Notes: generated from the sequence alone by a model not told the origin. A DNA stretch of 64,000 nucleotides from Apostichopus japonicus (GCF_037975245.1 NC_092572.1:4919501-4983500); one strand, 5' to 3'; numbered from the stretch's first letter, positions 33,691-46,826 are shown. Made by a program: numbers and translations.

Positions 33691-34989
33691 CCAGGGGCGT
33701 ATCCAGGGGGGGCGCAACAGGCGCGCGCCCCCCCTATTGGCCGTCACCAAAAAAAAAAAAGTTTAGCAAAAAAAAAAAAAAAAAATTGATGACGACCTTT
33801 ATGTGAGATGTCGGTGATCGCTCAACCCCCCCCCCCCCTCCCGTATGCTTTATTTTTTGTTTGCCAAAAAAAGGTTCTGGCGAAGTTCGGCGGCATAATA
33901 GTTTTAGAAACATAGATGGTAATTGTGTTTGTATTATCACTATAAACACTAAATGACATGCCAGCCATACTAAATTGTGCATTTTGTGTCCATATTTACT
34001 GGAAATGTTGCTTATTATTAAGGTCGAAAAATGGATCACATATGGCCATGGGCGGCGATCCTGGGTGGAGGGGGGATATATCCCCCCATGAAAATGGGTG
34101 GGGGGATGTAATGCACCATATCCCCCCCCCCCACCAAATGCCAGGGATAAGAATATTTTCATGCCTACATTTATGCATCTTCGTTAATGTACGGCTCTTT
34201 TTTAGCTTCATTTCTCGGCTGCCATAAACGCAGTGCGATCTTTTCAAATAAAGCGTCTTTATAAAGCAAAAATAGTTGACTGTAGGCTTCATTGGCCCTA
34301 TAACAACAAAATGTATTATTGCGCCCACGGTATTGATATAGTACATATATGCACCCTCATAGTATTCATATAGGCCCTATAGTAGGCCTACACACGTACA
34401 TGTTCCCTCGAACAGCTGAGAATCTCATGTAACCAGGGTAATGCTTAATACACGTTTCACCTGGATGCCCTAGCAATCGGTACCTAGGAATGTAACTATG
34501 TGTAATTGTGTATTGCATGTGTATAGGCCGCATGAGGCCATTTTCTTCATCGAATAATATAACAGAGCTCTCGAACATTCTAACGTTGCGCCTGAAACAA
34601 GATTGACAGGGGCAATTTTCCCAAAATAACACCCGAAATTTAAAAAAAAAAGTATTTTGGATCCTGATTATGAGATATTTCGGACATGACATCCCTATTT
34701 TAAAGTTGGGTATATGCGGCTTGGAAACCTCGGGAAGTGCCGTTTTCGGCCATCTAGAGGGTTTGTTAATCCCAAAATTTTCTTGTTAGATAGTCAACAA
34801 GGTCATATCCCCCCCCCCCCCCACTCGGAAGTACGGATCGCCGCCCATGCATATGACACCATTTTGCATTTCAGCCCTTCTTTGAAAGCAAAAATTGTAC
34901 ACCCCTCCCCTTAGACCCATCCCCCAGGACGGCGATCATTCATGCCTGGCGCCCCCCCCCCTATTGGAAAATCCTGGATACGCCCCTGG
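33691..34989. mobile_element. CCAGGGGCGTATCCAGG element in gene B intron
   Basis: A 17-bp perfect inverted repeat, CCAGGGGCGTATCCAGG, bounds 1.3 kb, with AGA on both sides as a possible 3-bp duplication. G and C tracts lie just inside both ends. It lacks coding capacity and contains a nested element at 34047-34849. It sits in the gene B intron between the two-Cys exon and the linker exon. Confidence 0.8.
34047..34849. mobile_element. CATGGGCGGCGATCC MITE nested at 34 kb
   Basis: The perfect 15-bp inverted ends CATGGGCGGCGATCC are flanked by ATATG-like sequence on both sides. The internal GTGCCGTTTTCGGCCATCT, CAAAATTTTCTTGTTAGATA and C tract match the poly-G MITE family at 3.2-4.3 kb. Confidence 0.8.
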
Positions 34990-37900
34990 AGACGACAAAT
35001 AAATGTTGAAATAAATGTGTTGTTTTCATTAAAACCTCATTCAAATGTCTACTGAACCTGGAAACTAAGATAAAAAGGTTTCTGACTTACCACTAGCGAT
35101 AAATTCGAACAGAAATACTCACAGGAAATCCGCTAAATTACAGGTGATATTTAGGTCACGGCTGCAAAAGCCGTAGCGACCGATCATGAAATCGACTCAT
35201 AAAAGACTTAAAATACCGGAACAAACGCCAAATGTTCACAAACAGTTAGATACTTTCATTCTAAACACAGAAACATCCGTCAATTATCACAGTCTGCTTG
35301 AAAACGGCCGATCACAATTCATTTCACATGTCTCCAATGCTCGCGGGTGATGTTCGGCCGCCATCTTTGAAATTTTAACAAGTTAGCATCCTATATACAG
35401 CTATACATTTAACACAGCGTATGCGCTGGAATGCAACAACACAGAAGCCAGTGTACATACTTCGATCGATTTTAGCAGATGTAATAGGTTTATATAGGTT
35501 TTTGCTTGGATAAATCCATACCACAAATGAAAACATTCGTAAAATTTCAGGTTGCTAGAAAACAACCAGTCAAAATTCAGTCCACACGGCACCGAGTGAT
35601 GTTAGACAAATTCAGTGATGACTGAATTTGTATAGAAGTTAGCATCATATGATCCAGTTCTACATTCAACTCGTTTCCACGGTTCGTAGGGATATTCATA
35701 AGCACTACGTAGCAGCCGATGCTCAATCACCTGGTTCGGTTTCAATTGCACGTTTCAACGATGGTGTGTGCTGGGGGAGGTGGTGGGTGATCTCAGACTA
35801 GTGATGTGCTTAGCATATTACATCACACCCTTTCTGAAACCTTGAGCATGCAATTCAAAGAGTGGGGGTGTGGTTACTATCGCGAATTAATTTCTCTGCA
35901 TGTGCTTAACCTTATCATAGTAACATTGCACTGCATATTCCTTAGCATGCCATGAGAGGTGAAGTCAAAATAATTATTGATAGGAACAATCCCCACCCCC
36001 ACCCCACCCACAGGAGGTATCCGCCTGTTGCATAACTTGCATGGTGATGGATAAGTATGTGCAACTGCATAACTGTAATCACTTTCTTGCAAGAGACTGC
36101 AATTAAAGGAACAGAGGAGCAGAATAGCATGTTTGTCTTTAAGGAGCTGTAAATATTATTAGTCTTATGGACATGTGGTATGAGGTACAAGATCCAATTT
36201 CTGACACCTTTGACAAACAAAGAATCAAATAGAATACCAATTGTAAAGGAATTTCTCTTTTATTGGAGGAAAATTACTTTTACCTGAAAGACTGATTGCC
36301 TTAAAAAAAAAGGTTAAAAGAAACCTTAAAAGAATTACTTGTTTAAAATTAGAGAAGAGGTTAAGCAATACTTAGTAGTTTGTACTAAGGTGTTGTTCAT
36401 CAAATATATGAACACACAATACTTTTGATAGTTGCTCATTAGAAAACCGCAATTTTAAATTGATTTGAAACCCATAAAAATAATGTTACCATGCTGTATT
36501 TGCCACAAATATGCTAGATATTCAACTATGGTCACCTTTGTCAAAATTCTTAAACTATTTGTATTTTTGCTCACTGAGACAAAATGTCTGAGAACAATTC
36601 AAAGAGTAAAGACCTCAAGGAAAGTACTTTTTGAAAACTTCGAGCAATTATAGCGTGCTATAATTTGGGGCCTATACTGACTACCTTTAGAAATCATTCA
36701 AAAAACTTCAAAGAAACACAACAGATACAGTATAAAGACGCTTTTCCATAAATGTAAGTTAAAAGGTGTAATTTTAATTGAAAGAATTGGATGACTATGT
36801 CTTCAATGAACTGTTTTGGTACGGCCAAAGTAAAGGAAATGTTTCATGCTGTTTCATGAACAAACACTCATGACAAAATAATTGTTTGGTAAGTTAATGT
36901 GAGTGAGATTGACAAAACTGACTTTAGCATTTTACTTCTGTTCTTAGCAAGCACATTAAGATGTTTATGAGGTGTCAGCAAATATGTAACGAGAAAATTC
37001 AGGGTGAAGTAACAATGTAACAACCTGTGCGACAGCAAAACTTTCACAATTTCTCCACTTGCGTTTTTGCAAGGACCAGCAAATTGATCTGACTTTACAC
37101 TCTTGACTGGAAATTACTTGATTAGTAGCCTGTTGAAACAAGCTTTAATTAAAATATCTATTATACCTTGGTGAACAAATGCCATATTACTGTATAGGGT
37201 TAATGGGCCACCCAATCTTAGTATTAAGCCACATCCCCTCATTAATATACATAATCAATATACCAAATATTATCATTTACCTGTCATCGGCCAACAACCA
37301 CAATGTCTCAATGCAGTTAGACCAATTGCTGGGACTATATTTTTGAAACATTAACTTTGAAATTGTGGCCTCATTAGTATTCATGATGAGTACCACGACT
37401 TGTCATTATTTGAAATTTGTCAGGTTTGACCCTGTGACAAAGCAACAAGAACAGGTCACTTTTACCCATTAGATTGTGTCTACACAGTGAATTATCAAAC
37501 GTAGGTGTCACATATGCATAAACACAAAAATCAACTTGAGCCTTATTAAATGCTTAGGTTCGTGTACTTTCTGCAAGGAACAAAAGATGCACAATTGACT
37601 TCCCATTCCACCGCAACATTATTTCAACCTGGACCTACAAAAACAACCACATGCAATTGCATCAATATTTGCCACATGATGTATGACAATGAAGATAATA
37701 TGGTGAGGTTTTTATTTTACACATGCATATTTGTTGAAACTGAATGATGTAAAAAAAAACACATTAAGGAAGCAACTTGAAATAATTGCAGGCTACAATT
37801 GTCTCGAATATCGATGCATGTACTATATCCCAACTGCCCACATAGGAGAATCCAACCCGCAGATGCAGAAAGAGTCCTGAAAATAAAAGAAAACAAAAAT

Positions 37901-39480
37901 AAATATTAACAGAACATTGGATAATAGGAGACAATATATAAAGTCACATGACGAATGACTTCACATTGCTTTTAAAATGCAACAGGCAGAGATTAGTTGC
38001 AACAAGCCCATATTACGTAACATTGTAGTGGAACTTGTAAATGCATTTTCTCTCTGAAAATGACAGAGACATACAACAGTACAAGTTGAAGAACTTTGAA
38101 ACAAAGTGAAATGGGCACATGCACAATCAAAAAAAAAAATAAGTGCAATATGAATTCACACACAAAAGAATACTACCAAAATGTGTTGTGAACAATGTAC
38201 AAAAATTCAGTGCAGAACCAATGTTCACCTGTCACTGACTTGACCAACCTAGGTATCTAGGTACACCGGATTAAATCACACAAGGGTAAAACTACTTAGT
38301 ACTAACCAGAGCCGACCAAGGCAGTCCCTTTTTCTTTAAATGTAAGCTTTTTAATTTTCAAGTACTATTATATGTACTAGTACATTTAATACTACTAGTA
38401 GTAGTAGCTGGGCTGGTATGAAGGTATTGCCATTGCTGACAACCACCAGTGGCAGAAGTCAGTAGTAAACTTAAAATTACCAGCATAGGCCTAGTATTGT
38501 GTAGTTGTACTGTAGGGTCCTACTGCTCGGTCACTACAGTACTAGCACTACCCTAAAATTCAAGGAAACGACATTGTATTCGTAAACAATGTCTAACATC
38601 ATTCATAAACACAAGGTCCCGTAATATGAATACACTGTACTGTAGAATACTTAAAACTATAACCCTAGGATACACACTATGGTAATGCGCATACACATGT
38701 ACATATTCAATTAACCACGATAGGATACGTTGATGCCGGTGATCAAGAGCAACCTTACAAATGTCACTTTAATTCAACCCAGAATGCTGGAACAACTCCG
38801 AATTTAGCCCAAAATCATTGTTCAATTTGTTTTATACCATTGACCGGACGATGGAGGTAGTACCTTCTTGAAAACGGAAAATGTGCAATTCGAAAGATGA
38901 AAGGTTTTTACTCACGTTTCGTTTTTATTTTTCAAGCCGGGGCGAAGAAATTTCCGAATTTCATCCACATCGTGAGTCCGATATCGTCGCAAACAGATAT
39001 TTAATGAATATTTAACTTCTTTTCTTCAAGGTTTTGGTTCAAGCAATTCGATTGCTGCTCTATGAATATGTATTAAAACGGATTTTCAGACGATATCCAA
39101 GCTGCAGTGTACTGAAATGTAGTGATGGACTAAGCTCCCACAATGCATTTCACCGCTTTTGCGAAGTGTTTAATGATTGCAAAATAACGGTCAAAAGTCG
39201 CAGTCTGATTTCTGACTGGTATGACGTTAGATAAGTGTCAGTGGCATTGATGAAAATATAACAAAATAAATCATGACTATACAGGAAGCGGACTAACGAG
39301 CAAATAATAGGAAGAAGGGATTACATTTGTTTGATGAACTGGTAGTGTTTTAGGGGTTCCAAGTCTTTGTTGAGTCCCGTGATGTAAGACTTAATACGAA
39401 AGATCCAATCGATTTCTTTTCGCTTACGTTCAGTTACGGATTTAAAGTTCGAGGCAATTAAACGTATTTTAAGAAAAGTT
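34990..39480. other. Long gene B intron, nothing firm seen
   Basis: AT-rich intron sequence. About 100 bp near 36480-36590 (GCTGTATTTGCCACAAATAT and GGTCACCTTTG) resembles the reverse complement of the duplicated segment at 54.73-54.89 kb, so a fragment of the same repeat is present. A (TAG)n patch lies at 38391. No exon is recognised; short frames at 36465-36653 and 39034-39234 lack family resemblance. Confidence 0.4.
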
Positions 39481-39489
39481 AACAAATTG

Positions 39490-39890
39490 TTTTCCTTCTA
39501 CAGATCTACATTTAAACCCTTTAGAATAGTAACATAGCCCATTATAGTAACTTTCCCCAATGAGTTAGACAGAGATGTATTTAATCGCCCACGTTCGGCA
39601 GATCTGATTGATCATTCGATTCAGAATGTTCTCATCATGTTATTTTATATTTAGTGACGGCTTGATTCAGCCTTTTAAAGTAAGCAATCCAGAATGTTTT
39701 GTCAACAAATTTCCTTAAGTTGTCCTTAAAAACTGTTAACATACTATATCTGTATATCATGAATCCTGACAAATGTTGCTAGAAAACAAAACTCTAATAA
39801 TAAGTCAAATTGGTATATTAGGTAATTATCCAAAATTATTCAAAATTCCTTAGTACTATTTGAAAACGTTTGGAAAACCGTTATTGAAGC
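39490..39890. repeat. Intron direct repeat, copy 1
   Basis: Aligns with 40540-40985 over about 400 bp (shared CGTTCGGCAGATCTGA, AATGTTCTCATC, CTGTATATCATGAAT and CCTTAGTACTATTT), with small indels. The two copies are direct, about 1.07 kb apart, in the intron just downstream of the gene B two-Cys exon. Confidence 0.75.
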
Positions 39891-39927
39891 AATGTAAAAC
39901 AGACATCGTTTCAACGGCACAATTTGT

Positions 39928-40015
39928 TTTCTTTATATGCGGACACCCTTACCACGTGGTTTTGGACGCTGATTGTATGTTCAGAGGTTCGAAACCGGTA
40001 AGGAAGGTCGTAATT
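39928..40015 (-). mobile_element. tRNA-derived SINE, partial copy
   Basis: The minus strand keeps CATACAATCAGCGTCC and the TGGTAAGGGTGTCCGCATAT segment of the family's tRNA-like head but lacks the B box and tail. See the fuller copy at 40212-40373. Confidence 0.65.
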
Positions 40016-40211
40016 CCACTGTAGGCGTTTGGCACCTGTATCGAACAATACTAGTTCTGTTTGGTGACATATTTGCCTTACTCTAGAGATCAAACATCAT
40101 GCTGACCAATTCGAAATCATTTGTGATCCCTAAAGCCGGATCTCGAAAGAGATACTTTGAACTTTGACTGTATTAATGAAATGGAGGTAAACGACAAAGG
40201 CAAATGAATAT

Positions 40212-40373
40212 ATATAATTGAAATCGCAGTGAGTTGGAAAATCAAGAACAGTGAATAAACTTCCAGCCTCCACAGTCATTCGAACCCAGTCCTCCCGCTT
40301 TATATGCGGACACCCTAACCAATAGGCTATGGACGCTGATTGTATGTCCAGAGGTGCGAAAACGGTAAGGATA
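40212..40373 (-). mobile_element. tRNA-derived SINE
   Basis: The minus strand contains a tRNA-like head: TTGGTTAGGGTGTCCGC resembles an A box, then ATATAAAGCGGGAGG, and GGTTCGAATG is a good polymerase III B box. A 3' body follows, with GAGGCTGGAAGTTTATTCAC and TTTTCCAACTCACTGC. A leader of about 50 bp before the A box and a body after the B box show it is a SINE, not a functional tRNA gene. Copies at 39.9 and 60.6 kb share head or body. Confidence 0.8.
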
Positions 40374-40539
40374 TATATATATACATATTCTATAATACTG
40401 AGAAATTTCATGCATCCTTGCGAGTGTGCCTACTCTACTAGCTCTTCTCTCAAATATTCGGAAAAGCTTACTAATTTTTTTAAACATTTTAGAATAATAA
40501 CATTTCATTTTGCTACAAGTGTTCATCTCTAGAACCCAC

Positions 40540-40985
40540 GTGCCCATATCAAGACATTCGTTGTAGGCGTTGCTTACTTGTAGACACATATATCCTATTA
40601 TAGCCATTTCCCCCATATGTTAGGCAGAGCTGTAGCTAATCGCTCTCGTTCGGCAGATCTGAATTATCAAACGATTCAAAATGTTCTCATCGTGATTTTT
40701 ATTTTAAATTAGGGCCGATAAGAGACCAAATGATTCAACCTTTTAAATTAGGCAATCCAAGAAATGTCCTTAATTTTACCATTCAACATTTGCTAACAAA
40801 TTGTCTCTGTATATCATGAATGAAATCCTGATATCTGAGATATAAAGCAACGATATTCGAGTAGTCGGTTGTATACCTACATCATACCATATTCCATTGA
40901 ATACTCTCAAATTAGGAATATTAGGGTAATTGTACAAGGTAACCCAATGTTCCTTAGTACTATTTTAAAAAATCATTATTGTTTA
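40540..40985. repeat. Intron direct repeat, copy 2
   Basis: Second copy of the sequence at 39490-39890, ending 57 bp before the gene B two-Cys exon. It is divergent, so the duplication is not recent. Confidence 0.75.
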
Positions 40986-41041
40986 CATTATTGCTTAAAA
41001 TGGTATCTGGTGTCATGGAAATATTTAGTTTAGTAACTTAC

Positions 41042-41194
41042 CTTGGTAGTGTCTGTCTGGTATAAAATTTAGCAGTGATGTCACAATGGACGAATCGGGT
41101 GGCACTTCTAAGTCATGATCCCCGTGGCAGCTAGTCTGTCTGAAAATGGAGCTACGATCAGACGTTCTGTGGTGAGAGTAACAGATGCTTGCAT
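41042..41194 (-). CDS. Lectin gene B, two-Cys module exon
   Basis: On the minus strand a CCTAATTTTAG acceptor and G|GTAAGT donor frame a 153-bp phase 1-1 exon. It encodes ASICYSHHRTSDRSSIFRQT then SCHGDHDLEVPPDSSIVTSL and LNFIPDRHYQ. The conserved skeleton with gene A is I-C-Y-x-H-x-R-x-S, I-F-R-x-T-S-C and L-L-N-F. The module lies between the signal peptide and the linker, so it is the mature N-terminus. I do not recognise it; two cysteines could form one disulphide within the module or pair between chains. Confidence 0.75.
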
Positions 41195-41739
41195 CTAAAA
41201 TTAGGAAAGTGGGATAATATGATATATTTGTCTTGTTAGTCAATAAGTTAATGAAACATATTCAACGAATCACTATTCATAATCATGAGGCACGATATAA
41301 AACAACACCCTTATTTAACATCCTAGAAATGGTTGATTCAACAGAGCTGTGTTGACAGGGACGATCGTAGATGTGTCATCTTAAACTCTTAGATTGTCTC
41401 TAATAGGCCAATAAACGATCAGAGACTATATGAGGTATAACCACTAAATCAGACAAAAGAGCCACTACAATATAGTCTGATCGTTCTGGTAATAACTGTA
41501 ACACTTTTCGTGAAATATAATAGACTATTGTATAACATATTTATGCCCCTCCACTCCCTTTTCCCTTTAGTCCCCGTTGCGCATATCAACTAATACGAAG
41601 GTGGTTTTATACAAACGACACCTTCCGAATAAAGATTCCATTCAGTTACATCTAAATAGCAAATCCAGAAAACAGCAATGAATGAATTTGAAGAGAAATT
41701 GTTGACCTAAATACTAACAACTTTAAATTCGTTCAATAC
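41195..41739 (-). other. Gene B intron 1, left part
   Basis: AT-rich intron; no exon or element boundary is clear before the LINE begins near 41.74 kb. Confidence 0.4.
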
Positions 41740-44700
41740 TTATTCTATCATTTGGGGTGGGGATTTAAACTTTGTATTTAACCTTGCCATTGATAAACTC
41801 GGTGGTGACCTAGAACAAACTTTAAAAGTCCGTGATGAATGCCTAGCTCTCATGGATATTCAAAGCCTGGTCGATATCTGGAGAGAGAAACCCTCTCTTA
41901 AAAGATTTCAGCTGGCATTCTAACATTGCCGATATACATTGAGATTAGATTTTTTCTTTATATTTCGTAGTCTTGTAGGTAAAATCGTCAATATTGAATT
42001 TCAGCCTCCTCTTCAATCTGACCACTCTATACTGGTTTTATCGATTCAAATTCATTCATTCAAATCGAAATTTTACGCAGTATCTCCAACCTGGAAAGAG
42101 AGTTGTATGAAAAACCACATAATGCCCGTAATAAATTAAAGGTTTTTATCATGACAAGCTTCATGGCATTATTGTTCGGTCGAGAGCTCGTTGGGTTGAG
42201 GCTGGTGAAAAAAAAACACTAAATATTTTCTGAAGTTAGAAAGACGCAACAAGGCAAATAACAGCATATTTAGCTTAAATATGAACAGGGGCAATGTCAC
42301 CACCAACAGTAGAGAAATTCTTCGTGAAATAGTACTTAATACTCTCATTCACAATGTTATCCTTCATATTTTATTAGAGATTTGGCTGACTTTCACTCTG
42401 AGGAATCGGACCCCAGTTCTTGCGACGGGCCCATTACTTTAGATGAATGTCATTTACCGTTGGCTCAATGGCCAACGGTAAATCTCCTGGTAGTGATGGT
42501 CTCTCTACTGAGTTTTATATACATACACGTAATAATGTTATAGCTAACAATAGGCCTATTAGTCTCCTTAACACTGACTACAAGATAGGAGCAAAAGCAT
42601 GAGCCAACCGGTTAAAACGGGTCGTCGACAAAACTGTTGGGGATAACCAGACTGGTTTTATCAAAAATAAGTTTATTGGGGAAAACATTAGGTTTGTGCT
42701 TGACTTAATCGATCACACTACCACACTACCACAAATAACATTCCGGGTCTTTGTTCTTTATTGATTTTGAAAAAGCTTTTGATTGTATCGATTGGGATTT
42801 TATTGACCACACCCTTATTTATTTCAACTTCGGGAACAGTTTTCGACGTTGGATCAAAACACTCTACACTGGTAGTTCTTCCTGTGTTCTAAATAATGAT
42901 TATTCGACATGTTTCTTCCCTATTCAGAGAGGTATGAGGCAGGGTTGTTCCCTTAGCCCGTACCTCTTTATTCTATGTGCAGATATTTTAGCTAGAAAAA
43001 TTATTTGTGACTAATCGGTCAAGGGGATAAACATATTTGGGCGGGAGATTAAAGTACTGCAGTATGCCGACGACACCACTTTATTTTTAGACGGTACCCG
43101 CAACAGCACTGTTAAGGTGCTGAATACCTTAGAGCATTTTCGACTATCATAAGGTCTCAAAATTAACCTCAGCGAATCCCAGTTTTCCCCCCCCCTGGGT
43201 CCTTGCATTTCAAATAACCCAGCTCATGTCAGTGAATTCAATATTTTGATTACTACCTCTCCTATTAGGTATCTCGGTGTCAACTTCACTCACAATGGTA
43301 ACGATCTCTTTCGCTTAAACTATGAGGAGAAGCTATCTAGGCTGAAACACCAGCTTAGAGTTTGGAATGGGATTGATCTCACACCTATTGGCAGAAACAC
43401 AATAGTGAAGTCTTTTGCAATCAGCCAACTCGTCTTCCTTTTTCAGGTTCTGCCTACACCCCCCAAAAGACTTTATTAATAAAATCCAAAGCATTCTTTT
43501 TGACTTCATTTGGAACGGGAATCCTGACAAGTTAAGAGACTTACTATGTACAACCCAATTGAAAAGGGAGGTTTAAAAATAATACATGTTCATAGCTTTG
43601 TGGAAGCTCTTAAAACCTCATGGGTCAAGCGTTATTGTAATAATACCAACACTATGGGTATTGGAAGCTCTTTTTTCATTCCTCTCTTTCGCCGTTCGGT
43701 AAAGAGTTGCTTTCAAATGTAATTTTCATGTCGAGGATATTTCCTGTATCAAAAATATCTTCATTAAGCAAATTTGCATAGCTTGGAGTAAAGTTACCTT
43801 TAAGAATCCTTCGGATCACTTTGGTGATCAAATCCTTTGGAATAATTATTTTATTAGAATTGATAATACCATTGTTTATGACAAAAAACTTCACGTTGCC
43901 GGTTTACTGTTTGTTAAGGATATATTTTTGCCAGATGGGAAGCCATTGTCCTCCAATGCTTTTCTAACCAAATTTAAGATATTAAGGTATCCTTTTACTT
44001 GTTTTCATGGGATCATTTCTGCAAGTCCTAGAAGTTGGAAAGATTCTGTCAGTTTAGAAAACGGTGTCGAGGAACAGCAATATCACCATGTCAATCTTAT
44101 GTCTAGCATTTCTAAATTGTCACAAGTAGTCTATCCTCGCCTTATAGACTGTATTTCACTCCCGCCAAAAGCCTGCTCTAAATGGAGCGTTACCTTTGAC
44201 TTCTCTCAAGACGATTGGTTAGTGATATTTAAGGTGCCTTCCCGTACGCTTTCTGAAGCAAAACTACAATATTTCCAATTCAGATTCTTACACCGAATCT
44301 TAGGAACCAATCGGCTTTTAAATTTAATGAAAATAGCGGCTTCTCAACTCTGTACATTTTGCAATATTGAAGAGGAAACTATTGAACATTTATCCTGGTC
44401 CTGTCATGTGACGCCTAATTTCTTTTTAGATTGCGAGCAGAAATTTTTTGGTAGACAGTTTATCTGCTCAAAAAGAGATTTTTTCTTCGGTAAACTGGTA
44501 ACAGGTTACGACCCATTGAATTTTTTTTATCCTTCACATAAAATACTTTATCTTCAATTGTAAACAAAACAATGTTAAGCCTGACTGCTACAATTTCTTC
44601 TATAAAATGAAATTCATTCTTAACGTTGAGAAGCACATTGCCTCGAAGCGAAACTCTACTATCTTTGCTCGTAGAAAATACATTGCATTAAGGACTTGTT

Positions 44701-44900
44701 TTTCTCATTCATTCAATGAACTCTGCGACTCTTGACTTAACCTCTGCTTATCATCTATGTTTTTTTTTTGATATGTATACATATATTTCGTATAAGTGGA
44801 GAAGAAGAAATACTCAATTCAGAATCAATTTTCACATTATGTTAATGATTCCTTTGTATCATTCAGATGACATACCTATGTCGTTATCAGAACTCTAAAT
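41740..44900 (+). pseudogene. Degenerate L1/Tx1-type LINE in gene B intron 1
   Basis: Plus-strand blocks occur in order through many stops and shifts. An endonuclease tail, GGDFNFV... and LQSDHSILVLSI, lies at 41.76-42.05 kb. Reverse transcriptase follows: NNRPISLLNTDYKIGAKA, QTGFIKNKFIGENIRFVLDL, FFIDFEKAFDCIDWDFIDHT, QRGMRQGCSLSPYLFILCAD and the catalytic box QYADDTTLFLDG near 43060. Then come a LGVNFTHNG thumb region and a zinc-binding C-terminus, LCTFCNIEEETIEHLSWSC, near 44350-44400. The order and the box F-I-x-F-E-K-A-F-D fit the L1/Tx1 clade. It lies opposite in strand to the lectin gene and cannot encode a working protein. Confidence 0.85.
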
Positions 44901-46774
44901 ATAATCGATGTACCACATACATGTTTAATAATCGTGAATAAATGAGACGGGGTAAAAAAATTAAAATGACAATTTTTTTAATTGGTGGTAAATACATATG
45001 ATCTGCCAAGCTTCGCATCAAGGCATTATAAACCTCTAGTACCGATAAGAGGGGAAATTAAGGGAAATTATAATTAAGTAATTTATTTTTAAGATAACAT
45101 AAAAGGATCGGGCGGAATGGCAATAGAAGACAAATGCAGGTTACAAATGAATTTTATTCAACAAGAAATATTGCTGCTATAGAGCCCATCAATGCCTATT
45201 AGCTGCTGCAATCATCACAAATTATTTGATGTCTAAACTTGGTATGAAATGTGTGTATTTATAAATATTTTTTACTATCTACGTATTTAATATTTATACT
45301 CTTCCTGTCAAAACTAATAGGGCATTGCTTTGCTTCCAGCCTGTAAATTAAAACCTCATTGTTTCATTTCGCTGTGTGAATTCAAAGAAGAAACACAGAG
45401 CATATGATGGCAAATGCTTTATTTGTTGGTTTTTCGATCACTCCAACGACACTTTAATGTAAATGGCACAATATTTTAGTTTCGCATCGATCATATACTT
45501 TACATTGAATGTTTGCAAATTTGGAAAGATTCACAATATTCATCGATACAACATATATCCTTGCGGTTGTCTGTTTTTCGAGTGATCTGCGTGTTTGTAT
45601 TTTAAACACTTGGTGGAGTTCAGGAAGTGCAACTATGAGATCGTTAGATCAAATCGGATATACTTAAGTACTATATTTTTAAACCTTTTTTCGTTTTTAA
45701 TGTTATTTCCCATTCAGGTTTTCGTTGTTTATTTACTTACATGTAAATAAAAAAATGACAAATTCGAAAAACGTGATATTGTGAGGTTCTGAACAGTGGC
45801 TTCGAAATCAGGCCGGACTCTGGGAGCCATTAGTTCAGCAGGCCGCCATTTTGAAATCTCCTTTTTTCCTTAGAGAGTACAATGCAAGTAGTAACACATA
45901 TTTTTTTATTTCATACTATTTCATACTCATATGTAAGTATAACACGATGATGAGAGTTAATATAGGTGCATGATCTTGTCTTCACAATATTATGCACCTG
46001 CCACGCATAGTCTACTGTTACGAACATTGGTAGCCCTATCTGTACTCATTTGCAGCATAACTATGTAATTAATAGTAGCAACATTTCAAACAATACATAT
46101 TTCTTCCACTGAAAATTGTATTGTGTTCACGAAGTTTCCGTGCATCGTAAAGCAAACAATTCATTATTTGTTACAACGCTTTGTTTATACACGACATTGC
46201 AAAGCACATTTTACACTTTAACGAAAACAAAGAGCTGATGCCAACTTTATCGTGATGATTCGTTTAGAATCAATAAATAATAGAATAAGTAACATAAATA
46301 AACTGATATTTCTTTGGCAATAAAACTTTTCTAATAAACCAAGTAAATTTTCCGCACCGACTCTAATTAAAGTATTCTTGCTAAGTGATCTTCCTTTTCC
46401 TTTAGATTAACTTGAAGTACAACTATCAAGTGTGACATTGTTATATATGCTATATATATGCAGCATTTTTAAACCTGTTATCAACTTGTCAGCTGAAAAA
46501 TACAATTTGAGATAAAATTTTAGTAGAAATTGAAAATAATAATTTTCGCCCTATAACATAACCACTTTTGTTAGAGGACACATTATGACAAACGGGTACC
46601 GACGAAACAACAACTTAAATTCGTAACCTTAACCATCTTTCCAATTCCGTGCAGTAAATTGCCCGTAATGTTGTTATATATATACCATGCTCTTCTAGGA
46701 TACTTCAAGCATAGCAACACTAATCAGGGGAAATTAAATTCCGCATATTTGTAACTGGACAAAATAACACAAAC
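44901..46774 (-). other. Gene B intron 1, right part
   Basis: AT-rich intron between the LINE remains and the signal-peptide exon. No further feature is supported. Confidence 0.4.
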
Positions 46775-46826
46775 CTGCTGGGATCACTAGAATGACAATC
46801 AGAGGTAAGTAGCAGGTCCTCTTCAT
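46775..46826 (-). CDS. Lectin gene B, signal-peptide exon
   Basis: On the minus strand ATG 46826 encodes MKRTCYLPLIVILVIPA and ends at G|GTTTGT in phase 1. A Lys-Arg start, a Leu/Ile/Val core and a final P-A-G are a textbook secretion signal. The phase matches the next exon at 41194. The start lies about 100 bp below a TATATAAC box. It is too short for ORF prediction and is supported by parallel structure in gene A. Confidence 0.75.

Noticed and set aside
33734-34346. Overlapping ORFs of 89-142 codons on both strands.
   Set aside because: They fall in G/C tracts and terminal regions of nested MITEs; composition and frame overlap show they are shadows.
40261-40350. Possible tRNA gene on the minus strand (A- and B-box-like words).
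   Set aside because: The acceptor stem does not close, a leader of about 50 bp precedes it, and copies at 39.9 and 60.6 kb share flanking body sequence, so it is a SINE.
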